From Caulobacteraceae bacterium (GTDB lineage Bacteria; Pseudomonadota; Alphaproteobacteria; Caulobacterales; Caulobacteraceae): 64,000 nt of DNA. Shown piece by piece: positions 34,740 through 43,056 of the stretch. Within the stretch, counting starts at the first letter, position 1. Each line of letters starts with the position of its first letter. The translations under genes and the position numbers were made by a program. The DNA is taken from contig JAIYCQ010000042.1 of the NCBI GenBank assembly GCA_027487945.1, forward strand, positions 62,001-126,000. Direction: 5' to 3'. Under the pieces are notes generated by a model that ran no database searches, was not told the origin of the DNA, and was given only the letters and a program-made list of their open reading frames with translations.

Positions 34740-37700
34740 TCAGGCGTCGCTGTCGGCAGGTCCGAAGCCCCCGCCCCCCGGGGTCTCGATCTCGACGACG
34801 TCGCCGGGCCGCACGGTAATCGAGAAGCAGCCGGGAAGTTCCTTTACCCCGCCGTCCGCCGCGATCAAACGTTGTCGCCCCGCCTGTGCGGCGCTTCCGC
34901 CACAGATTCCCTGCGGACTGTGGCTTCTGCGCGTCGAAAGCAGGGCCGCCTCCATCGGGGCGAGGAAGCGGAGCCGGCGGACCGCGCCGTCGCCGCCGCG
35001 ATGGCGCCCCGCGCCGCCAGAGCCGTGACGCACGCCGAAATGCTCGACCCGTACCGGAAACCGTCGCTCAAGGATCTCCGGATCGGTGAGCCGTGAGTTG
35101 GTCATATGGGTGTGGACCGCGCTGGTCCCGGCGCGGGTCGCCGTCGCGCCGGCGCCGCCGCAGAGGGTCTCGTAGTACTGCCTCTGATCGTCGCCGAAGG
35201 TGAAGTTGTTCATGCTGCCCTGGCTGTTGGCCATGGCGCCGACGGCGGCGTAGAGGGCGTCGACGACGTGCTGGCTGGTCTCGACGTTGCCGGCCACCAC
35301 CGCGGCCGGCGGCTCCGGATCCAGCATCGAGCCGTGGCGGGTGAGGATCTTCAGCGGCGTCAGGCATCCGGCGTTCAGCGGGATGTCGTCGTCGACCAGA
35401 CTGCGGAACACATAGAGGGCGGCGGCGTCCACAATGGCCGACGGGGCGTTGAAATTGTTGTCCAGCTGGTCGGCCGAGCCGGTGAAGTCGAGCACCGCCT
35501 CGCCCCTGGCGGCGTCGACCCTGACCGTGACCACCACCTCGCCGCCGCCATCCATCGGTACGCGGGCCGCCCCGTCGGAGAGCCGGCCGACCGCGCGGCG
35601 GACCGACTGCTCGGCGTTGTGCTGCACGAAGGCCATGTAGCGGGCCACCGTCCGGGGGCCGTGGGCGTCGATCATCCCGGCGACCGCCGCCGCCCCGGCC
35701 TGACAGGCGGCGATCTGGGCCTTGAGGTCGGCGAGGTTGCGGTCCGGCGCCCTGGCGGGCCAGCGACCGGTCGCCAGGGCGGCGCGGGTCTCCGCCTCCA
35801 GGAAGCGGCCGTCACGCATGATCGGCACGGCGTCGAGCAGCACGCCTTCCTCGTCCAGCGTCCGGGAGAAGGGCGGCATGGAGCCGGGCTGGATGCCGCC
35901 GACGTCCGCATGGTGCCCCCGCGCCGCGACATAGAAGGCGGGCGGCTCGGTCTCATCCATGAACACCGGCATCACGACGGTGATGTCCGGCAAATGGGTG
36001 CCGCCGAAGTAGGGATTGTTCAGCGCGAACGCCTCGCCGGGCTTCAGCACGGGATGCCGGGCCTTCGTCGCCCGCACGCTGGCGCCCATGCTGCCGAGGT
36101 GGACCGGCATGTGCGGCGCGTTGGCGACCAGACCGCCGTCGGCGTCGAACAGCGCGCAGGAGAAGTCCAGCCGCTCCTTGATGTTGACCGAATGGGCGGT
36201 CCGCTCCAGCGCCGCGCCCATGGCCTCGGCCACGCCCATGAAGCGGCGGTTGAACAGCTCCAGGGTGACAGGGTCGGGCCGGTCGGCGGCGATGGTCGCG
36301 GCGGTCAGCGGGACGGTGCGGGTGAGGCGGATGAGGCCGTCGGCCTCGGCGACGGCCCGCCAGCCCTCGGCGACGGCGATCTGGGTGTCGGACCGGATGA
36401 TGAGGGCAGGGCCGTCGAGGACTTCCAGCGCCTCAGCCGAAATTATGATCCGCCCATCCGGGCGCACGCGGGGACCCACATCACCCGGCGGAGGATTCAG
36501 ACCCGGGTCCCAGCCGCTCTGACCCTCGTCCGGGTCCCGGCATTCGCCAGGATGAGCGGAGGAGGGAGCGGAAGCCTCTGCCTCCACACTGCCGATCAGG
36601 ATCGTGCGGTCCGGCTCGATGAAGCCGAACAGACGCTGATGGGCGGCCTCGAAGGCGGCTCTGGCCTCGGCGAGCGGGCCGAGTGCGACCGGCAGGGCCG
36701 CATCGGCGCCGTCGTAGCGGAGCAGCAGTCGCTGCTCGACGTGTCCGCCCGCCGAGCCCTGCGAGGCCAGAGCCTCAGACGCCTCGGCCGAGAGCTGCTC
36801 CAGCGCCTCGCCCGCGGCCGCCAGCCCCGCGTCGCCCAGCGGCTGGTCCAGTCCCGCCTGCCGCAGCGCGCCCACCCGCGCCTGGCCGATGCCCCAGGCC
36901 GACAGCAGCGAGGCGTGGCGAGGGCTCAGCACTTCGGTCACGCCCAGCGCATCGGCGACCTGGCAGCAGACTTGGCCCGCCGCGCCGCCGAAGCTGACCA
37001 GGGCGTGGTCGCGGGGGTCGAACCCGCGTTCGGTGGAGATGCGGCGAACGGCCTGGGCCATCTGCTCTACCGCTACGGCGACAAACCCCTCGGCGGCGGC
37101 CTCCACGCTGAGGCCCATGGCCTCGGCCAGCTCCGCGAGGCGCGCGCGGGCGGCGGCGGGATCGAGCGGCGCGTCGCCGTCAGGGCCGAACACGGACGGG
37201 AACCAGGCCGGGTCCAGCCGACCCAGCACCAGGTTGGCGTCCGTGACCGTCGCCGGTCCCCCCCTGCCATAGCAGGCCGGACCCGGGACCGCCCCGGCGC
37301 TGGCCGGACCGGCCCGGGCGCGGAAGCCGTCATAGGTCAGAATCGAGCCGCCGCCGGCCGCTACGGTCTCGACGTCGAGCATCGGGCTGCGCAGCCGCGC
37401 GCCGGCCACGCGGGCGGTGTCGCGCCGTTCGAGGGTTCCGGCGAAGCGGCAGACGTCGGTCGAGGTTCCGCCCATGTCGAAGCCGAGCGCCGCCGCCGAG
37501 CGCGCTCGCCGCGCCGTTTCGGCGACGCCGACGACGCCGCCCGCCGGGCCGGAGACCACGGCGTCCTTGCCCCGGAACGCCTCGGCCCGGACCAGCTGGC
37601 CTGCCGAGGTCATGAACCACAGCGACGCGCCCTCGACCGCCTCCGCCACCTGCTCGACATAGGCCCGCAACACAGGGGTCAGGTAGGCGTCGGCGACGGC

Positions 37701-38351
37701 GGTCTCCGCCCGCGGCACGAAGCGGGGCAGGGGGCTGGCCTCATGACTGAGCGCGACGTAGTCGAACCCGGCGGCCCGGGCGATCTCGCCGGCGGCCACC
37801 TCGTTCGCCGGGTTCAGGTCGCTATGCATGAAGGCGATGGCGACGCTGGTGAAGCCTTCGGCGCGCGCCGCTTTCAGGGCAACCGACAGGGCGTCCGCGT
37901 CCAGCGCCCGCACCACCGCGCCGTCGCTGGCCAGGCGCTCGTCGGCCTCGACAACGCCGGCGTGGAGCGGCTCAGGCCGCAGGATGTCCAGTGCGAACAG
38001 CGCCGGTCGCGACTGGTCGCCGATCAGGATGGCGTCGGCGAAGCCCCGGGTGACGACGAGCAGCGTCTTCGCGCCCTTCCGCTCCAGCAGGGCGTTGGTC
38101 GCCACCGTGGTGCCCATCCGGATCGCCGCCACCCGGGCCGCCGGGAAGCGCTCGCCGGGCGCCGCGCCGAGCAGGCGGCGCATCGCCTCGACGGCGGCGT
38201 CGCCGTAGCTCGGCGAGGCGGAAAGCAGCTTCAGGGTCTGCTCGGCTCCGTCCGGCGCGCGGCCGATCACGTCGGTGAAGGTGCCGCCGCGATCGATCCA
38301 GAAGGTCCAGCCCGAGTCTGTCGTTTCCGTAACGTCGCTACCGATTGCCAT
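34740..38351 (-). CDS. 5-oxoprolinase (fused HyuA-HyuB, ATP-dependent)
   Basis: A 1203-aa cytoplasmic enzyme that hydrolyses 5-oxo-L-proline to glutamate with ATP. The HyuA-type half spans residues 1 to ~650 (WTFWIDRGGTFTDVIGRAPD, MGTTVATNALLERKGAKTLL, ALGFDMGGTSTDVCRFAGTL), the HyuB-type half ~690 to the end (VTLELFNRRFMGVAEAMGAA, PYFGGTHLPDITVVMP, FTFGDDQRQYYETLCGGAGA, ending in the PGDVVEIETPGGGGFG signature). Length is usual for fused eukaryote-like OPLAH. Residues ~597-634 do not resemble the family and come from a palindromic element (see repeat at 36449). The hydantoinase or N-methylhydantoinase reading cannot be fully excluded. Confidence 0.92.
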   Translation of the reverse strand: MAIGSDVTETTDSGWTFWIDRGGTFTDVIGRAPDGAEQTLKLLSASPSYGDAAVEAMRRLLGAAPGERFPAARVAAIRMGTTVATNALLERKGAKTLLVVTRGFADAILIGDQSRPALFALDILRPEPLHAGVVEADERLASDGAVVRALDADALSVALKAARAEGFTSVAIAFMHSDLNPANEVAAGEIARAAGFDYVALSHEASPLPRFVPRAETAVADAYLTPVLRAYVEQVAEAVEGASLWFMTSAGQLVRAEAFRGKDAVVSGPAGGVVGVAETARRARSAAALGFDMGGTSTDVCRFAGTLERRDTARVAGARLRSPMLDVETVAAGGGSILTYDGFRARAGPASAGAVPGPACYGRGGPATVTDANLVLGRLDPAWFPSVFGPDGDAPLDPAAARARLAELAEAMGLSVEAAAEGFVAVAVEQMAQAVRRISTERGFDPRDHALVSFGGAAGQVCCQVADALGVTEVLSPRHASLLSAWGIGQARVGALRQAGLDQPLGDAGLAAAGEALEQLSAEASEALASQGSAGGHVEQRLLLRYDGADAALPVALGPLAEARAAFEAAHQRLFGFIEPDRTILIGSVEAEASAPSSAHPGECRDPDEGQSGWDPGLNPPPGDVGPRVRPDGRIIISAEALEVLDGPALIIRSDTQIAVAEGWRAVAEADGLIRLTRTVPLTAATIAADRPDPVTLELFNRRFMGVAEAMGAALERTAHSVNIKERLDFSCALFDADGGLVANAPHMPVHLGSMGASVRATKARHPVLKPGEAFALNNPYFGGTHLPDITVVMPVFMDETEPPAFYVAARGHHADVGGIQPGSMPPFSRTLDEEGVLLDAVPIMRDGRFLEAETRAALATGRWPARAPDRNLADLKAQIAACQAGAAAVAGMIDAHGPRTVARYMAFVQHNAEQSVRRAVGRLSDGAARVPMDGGGEVVVTVRVDAARGEAVLDFTGSADQLDNNFNAPSAIVDAAALYVFRSLVDDDIPLNAGCLTPLKILTRHGSMLDPEPPAAVVAGNVETSQHVVDALYAAVGAMANSQGSMNNFTFGDDQRQYYETLCGGAGATATRAGTSAVHTHMTNSRLTDPEILERRFPVRVEHFGVRHGSGGAGRHRGGDGAVRRLRFLAPMEAALLSTRRSHSPQGICGGSAAQAGRQRLIAADGGVKELPGCFSITVRPGDVVEIETPGGGGFGPADSDA
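36449..36560. repeat. In-frame palindromic element inside the 5-oxoprolinase gene
   Basis: About 110 bp whose ends are imperfect inverted repeats: CCCATCCGGGCGCACGCGGG near 36453-36472 and, reversed, CTCATCCTGGCGAATGCCGG from the right end near 36535-36556. Outward ends both carry the CATCC-GGCG-A-GC-GGGACCC pattern seen in dispersed intergenic repeats of Alphaproteobacteria. It is read through as residues ~597-634 (HPGECRDPDEGQSGWDPGLN and so on) in the variable linker between the HyuA and HyuB halves. Confidence 0.7.
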
Positions 38352-38384
38352 GCGCCCGCCAGACTCCTAAGCTCTCCCTATCCC

Positions 38385-39080
38385 ATGAGCTTCTGGCGAA
38401 ACATTGCAAGCCTCGCGGCAAGGGGCGTCGACGACGCCGAATGCGCCGATTGTCCGACGGGCCTTCCCGGCGAGGACCCCGCTTTCACGACCGCTGTGAC
38501 GGCGCTGGGCGCCAAGCTGGCGCGGGCGGATGGCCGCGCGACCTCCGGCGAGTTCGACATGTTCGCCTCCGTGTTCCAGCCTGACGCCGGCTCCGAGCGC
38601 AACATCCACCGCCTCTACGATCTCGCGCGGCAGACCACCCATGGCTTCGAAAGCTATGCCCGCCGGCTGGCCAAGCGCTACCGGGCCTGTCCGCAGATCC
38701 TCGAGGACGTGCTCGACGGGCTGTTCCACATCGCCGGGTCCGACGGCGCGGTGACGGCGGACGAACTCGGGTACCTGGAGCAGGTCAGCCAGCTGTTCGG
38801 CCTCTCGCCCCTGACGTTTCGACGCCTCAAGGCCACCCATATGGGCGCCGGCCCCACGGACCCTTACGTCATCCTCGGCGTCTTGCCCGACGCCACGGAC
38901 GCCGAGGTCCGGGCGGCGTGGCGCGCGCGTGTGTCCGACGCCCACCCCGACCGCGCCCGCTCCAGGGGGCTTCCGGACGAGTTCATCGAGGTGGCGGAAT
39001 CGAAGACCGCCGCGATCAATGCCGCCTTCGACACCATCACCCGGGAGCGTCGCGACATGGCGCTGGAGGGCGCCGCCTGA
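38385..39080 (+). CDS. TerB-DnaJ (DjlA-like) co-chaperone
   Basis: A 231-aa protein with a TerB-like helical domain (about 28-150: FTTAVTALGAKLARADGRAT, LDGLFHIAGSDGAVTADELG) and a C-terminal J domain (about 158-225: DPYVILGVLPDATDAEVRAA, the HPD motif in SDAHPDRA, and AINAAFDTI). This is the soluble part of DjlA, but the N-terminal transmembrane segment of classical DjlA is absent (it starts MSFWRNIASLAARG). It would stimulate DnaK. ATG 38385 is chosen because the conserved N-terminus begins there; it is divergent from 5-oxoprolinase by 33 bp. Confidence 0.88.
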   Translation: MSFWRNIASLAARGVDDAECADCPTGLPGEDPAFTTAVTALGAKLARADGRATSGEFDMFASVFQPDAGSERNIHRLYDLARQTTHGFESYARRLAKRYRACPQILEDVLDGLFHIAGSDGAVTADELGYLEQVSQLFGLSPLTFRRLKATHMGAGPTDPYVILGVLPDATDAEVRAAWRARVSDAHPDRARSRGLPDEFIEVAESKTAAINAAFDTITRERRDMALEGAA

Positions 39081-39194
39081 ACGGGCAATCACCGAATCTC
39101 CCAACGATCACGCCGGCGTCGGTTGACGTTCGGCGGGTTCGCGCAAATTAATAAGAGATGACGGTCGCTTCGACTGCGGCCCTGCGAGGACGAC

Positions 39195-39494
39195 ATGGAC
39201 AATCAGACCAAGGCGCGGAGCAGCTCTCGATCAGCGGTCCAGGGCCTTGCCTGGGTGGCCGGCGCCGTGGCGACCTGCGCGGCCCTGGCCATCGGGGCCG
39301 TGCTGGCGGTGTTCGCCACCCTGACCGTGGTGGTGATCGCGCTGATGTCCAGCGCGCTGCTCGGCCTCGCCGTCCTCGCCAATCGCGCCCGACGTTCTGT
39401 GCGCGCCCGGGCGTCCACGGATTCGGACATCATTGAAGCCCGCAACGTCGGCGGCCATTCCTGGGTCGCCTACGGCTGGAACGAGCGCCGCTAG
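39195..39494 (+). CDS. Small two-helix membrane protein, unknown
   Basis: A 99-aa protein. After a polar 15-residue start there is a long hydrophobic stretch (LAWVAGAVATCAALAIGAVL through VVVIALMSSALLGLAVLA), enough for two helices, then a basic cluster RARRSVRARAS and a soluble tail with an aromatic end (ARNVGGHSWVAYGWNERR). The GHSWVAYGW tail is found in other small Caulobacterales membrane proteins of unknown role; I do not assign a function. A possible ribosome-binding site AGGACG precedes ATG 39195. Confidence 0.65.
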   Translation: MDNQTKARSSSRSAVQGLAWVAGAVATCAALAIGAVLAVFATLTVVVIALMSSALLGLAVLANRARRSVRARASTDSDIIEARNVGGHSWVAYGWNERR

Positions 39495-39669
39495 CGGTCG
39501 GCCGCAGGGCGGCGCCCAGCCGCCACATCGTCCGGACCATGGGGGCGCGGTCGGCGCCGGCGTCCTCGCAAGCCAATAACCTCAACGTCGGGCCTTGCAC
39601 GCTCCAGCGCCTCGCCGCATGTTGCCGTTCAAACAAGCGTTCGGCCAAAACGGGCCAAGGGAGAGCGAC

Positions 39670-39960
39670 ATGATCGGCGTGGTGGCGACTTTGAAAGTGC
39701 AGCCTGAGAAGGCGGGCGAGTTCGAGGCGGTGTTTCTCGACCTGGCGGCGAAGGTGAAGGCCAACGAGCCGGGCTGCCTGATGTACCAGCTGACCAAGAG
39801 CCGCACCGAGCCGGGCGTCTACAAGGTCCTGGAAGTCTACGCTTCCGACGAGGCCCTGAAGGCCCACGGCGGGACCGACTACTTCAAGGCCGCCGGCGCG
39901 GCGATGGGCCCGACGATGGCCGGCCGTCCCGAGATCGAATACCTCGACGGCGTGGAGTAG
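39670..39960 (+). CDS. Antibiotic biosynthesis monooxygenase (ABM) family protein
   Basis: A 96-aa dimeric ferredoxin-like protein: MIGVVATLKVQPEKAGEFEA, then KANEPGCLMYQLTKSRTEPG and a final HGGTDYFKAAGAAMGPTMAG. This is the YgiN/ABM pattern (quinol or polyketide oxygenation without cofactor, or a dimeric ABM role). AGGGAGAG lies 6 bp before ATG 39670. Six bases separate it from the acyl-CoA dehydrogenase gene, so they form an operon; the enzyme may act on the same or a related pathway, which is inference. Confidence 0.9.
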   Translation: MIGVVATLKVQPEKAGEFEAVFLDLAAKVKANEPGCLMYQLTKSRTEPGVYKVLEVYASDEALKAHGGTDYFKAAGAAMGPTMAGRPEIEYLDGVE

Positions 39961-39966
39961 GCGGCC

Positions 39967-41178
39967 ATGGACCTCGCATTCTCGGAAGACGACAAGGCTT
40001 TCCAGCGCGAGGTCCGCGACTGGATCGCCGAGAACTACGACGAGGACCTGCGTCGGCAGATGTCCCAGTCCAAGAACGGCTATCTCGACAAGGCCGGCCA
40101 GGTGAAGTGGCAGAAGAAGCTCGCCGCGCGCGGATGGGCCGCCACCAACTGGCCGGTCGAGTACGGCGGCGCCGGCTTCACGCCGAGCCAAGCCTACATC
40201 TTCAACATGGAGATGAGCCTGGCGGGGGTGCCGACCTCGTCTCCGATGGGGCTGAAGATGGTCGCTCCGGTGATCATGGCGTTCGGCACGGACGAGCAGA
40301 AGGCCCAACATCTGCCGCCGATCATCAACTCCGACATCTGGTGGTGTCAGGGCTACAGTGAGCCGGGCTCCGGCTCCGACCTCGCCAGCCTGCAGATGAA
40401 GGCCGAGCGCGACGGCGACGACTATGTCCTGAACGGCTCTAAGATCTGGACCACCCACGCCCAGTGGGCTGACTGGATGTTCTGCCTGGTCCGCACCGAC
40501 AACAGCGGAAAGCCCCAGAACGGCATCTCCTTCCTGCTTCTGCGAATGGATACGCCGGGCATCCAGATCAAGCCGCTGCCGACCCTGGACGGACCCGCCG
40601 CCAACGAGCAGGAAATCAATCAGGTCTTCTTCGACAACGTTCGCGTACCGGTCTCCAACCGGATCGGCGAAGAGGGCAAGGGGTGGACCTACGCCAAGTA
40701 TCTGCTCGAGTTCGAGCGCGGGAACGCCTACGCCCCCGGCCTGATGAACCAGCTCAAGAAGGTGCGGACCATCGCCGCCGCTGAGCTGTCCGACCAGGGC
40801 GAGCCCCTCATCCGGGACCGTGACTTCCAGCGCAAGCTGGCGGAAATGGAGATCCGGATCGAGGCCCTCAACGCGACCGAGCTGCGCATCTTCTCGGCCA
40901 TGGGGTCGGGCGAGCCGGTGGGGCCCGCCTCCTCGATGCTCAAGTGCGCCGGTTCGGAAGCCCAGCAGGCGATCACCGAGCTGGCGCTCGAGGCGGTCGG
41001 CGGCTACGCGGCGCCGTTCGTTCAGGACACCTGGGCCGTCACGAACGAGCCCCGGCCGGGGCCTGACTACGCGGCGCCGGCGGCCCCGAGCTACTTCAAC
41101 TACCGCAAGGCCTCGATCTACGCCGGGTCCAACGAGATCCAGCGGAACATCATGGCCAAGCTGGTGCTCGGCCTCTGA
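39967..41178 (+). CDS. Acyl-CoA dehydrogenase family protein
   Basis: A 403-aa FAD enzyme. The N-terminal helical domain begins MDLAFSEDDKAFQREVRDWI; the central barrel has the QGYSEPGSGSDLASLQMKAE and WTTHAQWADWMFCLVRTD blocks; the C-terminal helical domain ends FNYRKASIYAGSNEIQRNIM, the standard signature. Members oxidise acyl-CoA to trans-2-enoyl-CoA with electrons going to ETF. The substrate is unknown; close relatives act on branched, cyclic or terpenoid acyl-CoAs (the 403-aa class differs from short-chain types). Forms an operon with the ABM gene 6 bp upstream. Confidence 0.93.
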   Translation: MDLAFSEDDKAFQREVRDWIAENYDEDLRRQMSQSKNGYLDKAGQVKWQKKLAARGWAATNWPVEYGGAGFTPSQAYIFNMEMSLAGVPTSSPMGLKMVAPVIMAFGTDEQKAQHLPPIINSDIWWCQGYSEPGSGSDLASLQMKAERDGDDYVLNGSKIWTTHAQWADWMFCLVRTDNSGKPQNGISFLLLRMDTPGIQIKPLPTLDGPAANEQEINQVFFDNVRVPVSNRIGEEGKGWTYAKYLLEFERGNAYAPGLMNQLKKVRTIAAAELSDQGEPLIRDRDFQRKLAEMEIRIEALNATELRIFSAMGSGEPVGPASSMLKCAGSEAQQAITELALEAVGGYAAPFVQDTWAVTNEPRPGPDYAAPAAPSYFNYRKASIYAGSNEIQRNIMAKLVLGL

Positions 41179-41186
41179 TCCACAGC

Positions 41187-41212
41187 GGGACGCGCGCGGC
41201 CGTGCGCGTCCC
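41187..41212. terminator. Hairpin after acyl-CoA dehydrogenase
   Basis: GGGACGCGC (41187-41195) and GCGCGTCCC (41204-41212) form a 9-bp perfect stem with an 8-nt loop between the convergent acyl-CoA dehydrogenase and secreted-protein genes. Confidence 0.6.
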
Positions 41213-41232
41213 GACAGCACAGACCTGAACCG

Positions 41233-41805
41233 TCAGCACTGCTTCTCGCGGTAGAGGCCGAGCAGGTGGTTCATCCGTTGCTGCTTGGGCGAAACCGTCG
41301 CGGGAGCGCCCTCGTCGCCGCTGTTGGCGATCGCGTTGCCGGCGGCCATGGCGGTCGCATCGGTCGCGGCGACCGCGGCCTGGGCAACAAGCGGGCTCAG
41401 CGCGCCGCCCACCATGCCCCGCGCCAGACCATAGCGCGCCGCGCCGGCCATCAGCCCGCCGGCGGCGCCGCCCATCAAGCCCTTGCCGGCCTTTGACTTC
41501 TTGGCTTTCCGGGCCGCGTCCTGCTGCTCGGCGATCAGTTCGGCATTGAGCGTGTTGGCCTCTGCAGCGAGGGCCTCGCAGGACATCTGCCGGTCTCCCG
41601 TCCGCAGCACCTGGTAGATGGAGGGATCCAGGGTGGGTGCGGCGGCGGGCGCGCTCGCAGGCGCGGCGGGAGTCGGTTCGACCGGGCCGGCGGCCGGCGG
41701 AGGCGCGGCGTCCTTGGGCTGAGCCACGCCGGAAGCGGGTTGGCGTGCGAGGGCCGGCGAGGCGATCAGAGCCGCGGCGGCCATCAGGGCGGTAAGGCGT
41801 TTCAT
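41233..41805 (-). CDS. Secreted Ala/Gly-rich protein, unknown function
   Basis: A 190-aa exported protein (MKRLTALMAAAALIASPALA). A Pro/Ala-rich linker is followed by QVLRTGDRQMSCEALAAEAN, a charged KKSKAGKG patch and a Gly/Ala-rich hydrophobic segment (GLMGGAAGGLMAGAARYGLA, then GGALSPLVAQAAVAATDATA) that resembles glycine-zipper membrane motifs. It ends MNHLLGLYREKQC with a terminal Cys. The glycine zippers suggest interaction with an envelope membrane. No family assigned. It lies 20 bp after the broken gene at 41826 on the same strand. Confidence 0.7.
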   Translation of the reverse strand: MKRLTALMAAAALIASPALARQPASGVAQPKDAAPPPAAGPVEPTPAAPASAPAAAPTLDPSIYQVLRTGDRQMSCEALAAEANTLNAELIAEQQDAARKAKKSKAGKGLMGGAAGGLMAGAARYGLARGMVGGALSPLVAQAAVAATDATAMAAGNAIANSGDEGAPATVSPKQQRMNHLLGLYREKQC

Positions 41806-41825
41806 GGAGAACTCCCGGGGTTAGG

Positions 41826-42984
41826 CTAAAGGCCGCGCGCCTTCTTGAGCTCCGCGACAATGGACATGTTCAGGCCCTGGAACGCGGCGCGTACGAGGGC
41901 GGCGTAGCGCTCGGGCGCGACCTCGATCGCGTAGACCTGACTTTGGCGGTAGAGCGAGCCGAGGCCGGCGTTGGCGAGGGCATTGCTCAGCGCAACGCTG
42001 TCCGAGCGGTCGTCGACCTCGTACATGATGCCGAACGGCTCGGCGGAGCCGTGGTGGCCTTCCATCAGGAAGCCGCCGTACGGGCCGGAGCCCAGCCCCT
42101 TTCGCTGGCCGTAGACGAAGTGGGCGCCGGACCCGCTCATCACGTTGAACCAGACCTTGGCCTCGACCTGCGCCGAGCCGACATAGGTTCGGCGCCCCGT
42201 GCTCTCCAGCCACTGGTAGTCCAGGGCCATCTGCGGGGTCAGGACGAGGGCGTCGAGCTCGGCGCTGATATCGCTGAACACCATCGCGGACTTCGAGGAT
42301 GACAGGGGCGCGGCGGTATAGGGATGGCCGGTCAGCAGCGGGGCGCTGCGGGGGCCGTAGACGCTCATCCCGCCGAGGCCCTTCGCACGCCGGCCCACGG
42401 GCTGGAGGCGGGCGATCTCCGGCGAGGCGGCGATCTCCTCCGGCCCGACCACGTCGAACCCGGCCGCCTTCAGGCGTGAGACCAGGTCCTGGTAGGCCTC
42501 CTCCGCCAGCTGTTCAGCCAGGTCATCTTCGACCCCCACGAGGGCAGTGGTGATGCTGGTCCGGCGCGGCGCCATCTCCGAGCCTGCGCCGCCCGCGAAG
42601 GCGCTGACCTTGCCTGTCCGTATCAGTCCGTATCAGGGCCAGGGCGTAGGTCGGCACAAGGATTCGCGGGCGTTTGGTGCTGACTTTCGGGTTCCACGGC
42701 TTGAGGCGCAGCGGCATGGCCGGAACGACCCGCGGCAGCATCCCGATCTGCGCGAGGCTGGCGAAGCCGCCCTCCTGCGAGCCGGCGTAGCTGCGGCCCA
42801 CCGCGCCGGTGACGCCCGTCACGCCGGTCCGGGAGGATGGCGCCGGCGCCGTGCCGGGCGGCGGGGCGTAGAGCGAGCCGAACGGGTCGCTCTGCGCCCT
42901 GGCCGTCGCCGGCGTCATCATAGCGGCGGCCGCCAGCGAAAGCAGGCAGAGCGGCAGGTAGACAGCCTTGCGGACGATGCTCAT
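41826..42984 (-). pseudogene. Secreted protein gene split by a 10-bp tandem duplication
   Basis: The gene starts at ATG 42984 with a signal peptide (MSIVRKAVYLPLCLLSLAAA) and continues SDPFGSLYAPPPGTAPAPSS to a PRILVPTYALALIRT segment near 42640. There the frame is broken by two adjacent copies of GTCCGTATCA (42616-42635). Removing one copy joins the frame to GKVSAFAGGAGSEMAPRRTS and the remaining 250 residues (LVGVEDDLAEQLAEEAYQDL to VAELKKARGL), giving one 382-aa protein. The downstream part alone has no signal peptide. The protein family is not recognised; the restored product is an exported protein of unknown function. Confidence 0.88.
42616..42635. repeat. 10-bp perfect tandem duplication (frameshift lesion)
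   Basis: GTCCGTATCA occurs twice in a row. The 10-bp gain shifts the frame by one and splits the secreted-protein gene at 41826-42984. The exactness of the copies suggests a recent slippage event, a reversible phase switch, or an assembly artefact. Confidence 0.9.
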
Positions 42985-43056
42985 CGGCTCCCCATCCTTC
43001 CCGGACAGGGTGGCGGGGGGCGGTCGCGTCGGCATACCCCGTTGGGGGGGATGGGT

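Noticed and set aside
36449-36560. Insertion sequence or transposon in 5-oxoprolinase
   Set aside because: Too short, no transposase, no target duplication seen; a palindromic repeat element fits better.
35106-39080. Very long antisense open frame opposite 5-oxoprolinase
   Set aside because: It is rich in Arg/Gly/Asp/Pro without domains and mirrors the codon bias of the real gene. Only its last 232 codons (from 38385) form the real TerB-DnaJ gene.
41826-43035. Two separate genes (a 250-aa protein and a short Arg-rich protein)
   Set aside because: The 10-bp duplication joins them as one frame; the upstream half ends in Arg-rich frameshift residues and the downstream half lacks a signal and ribosome-binding site.
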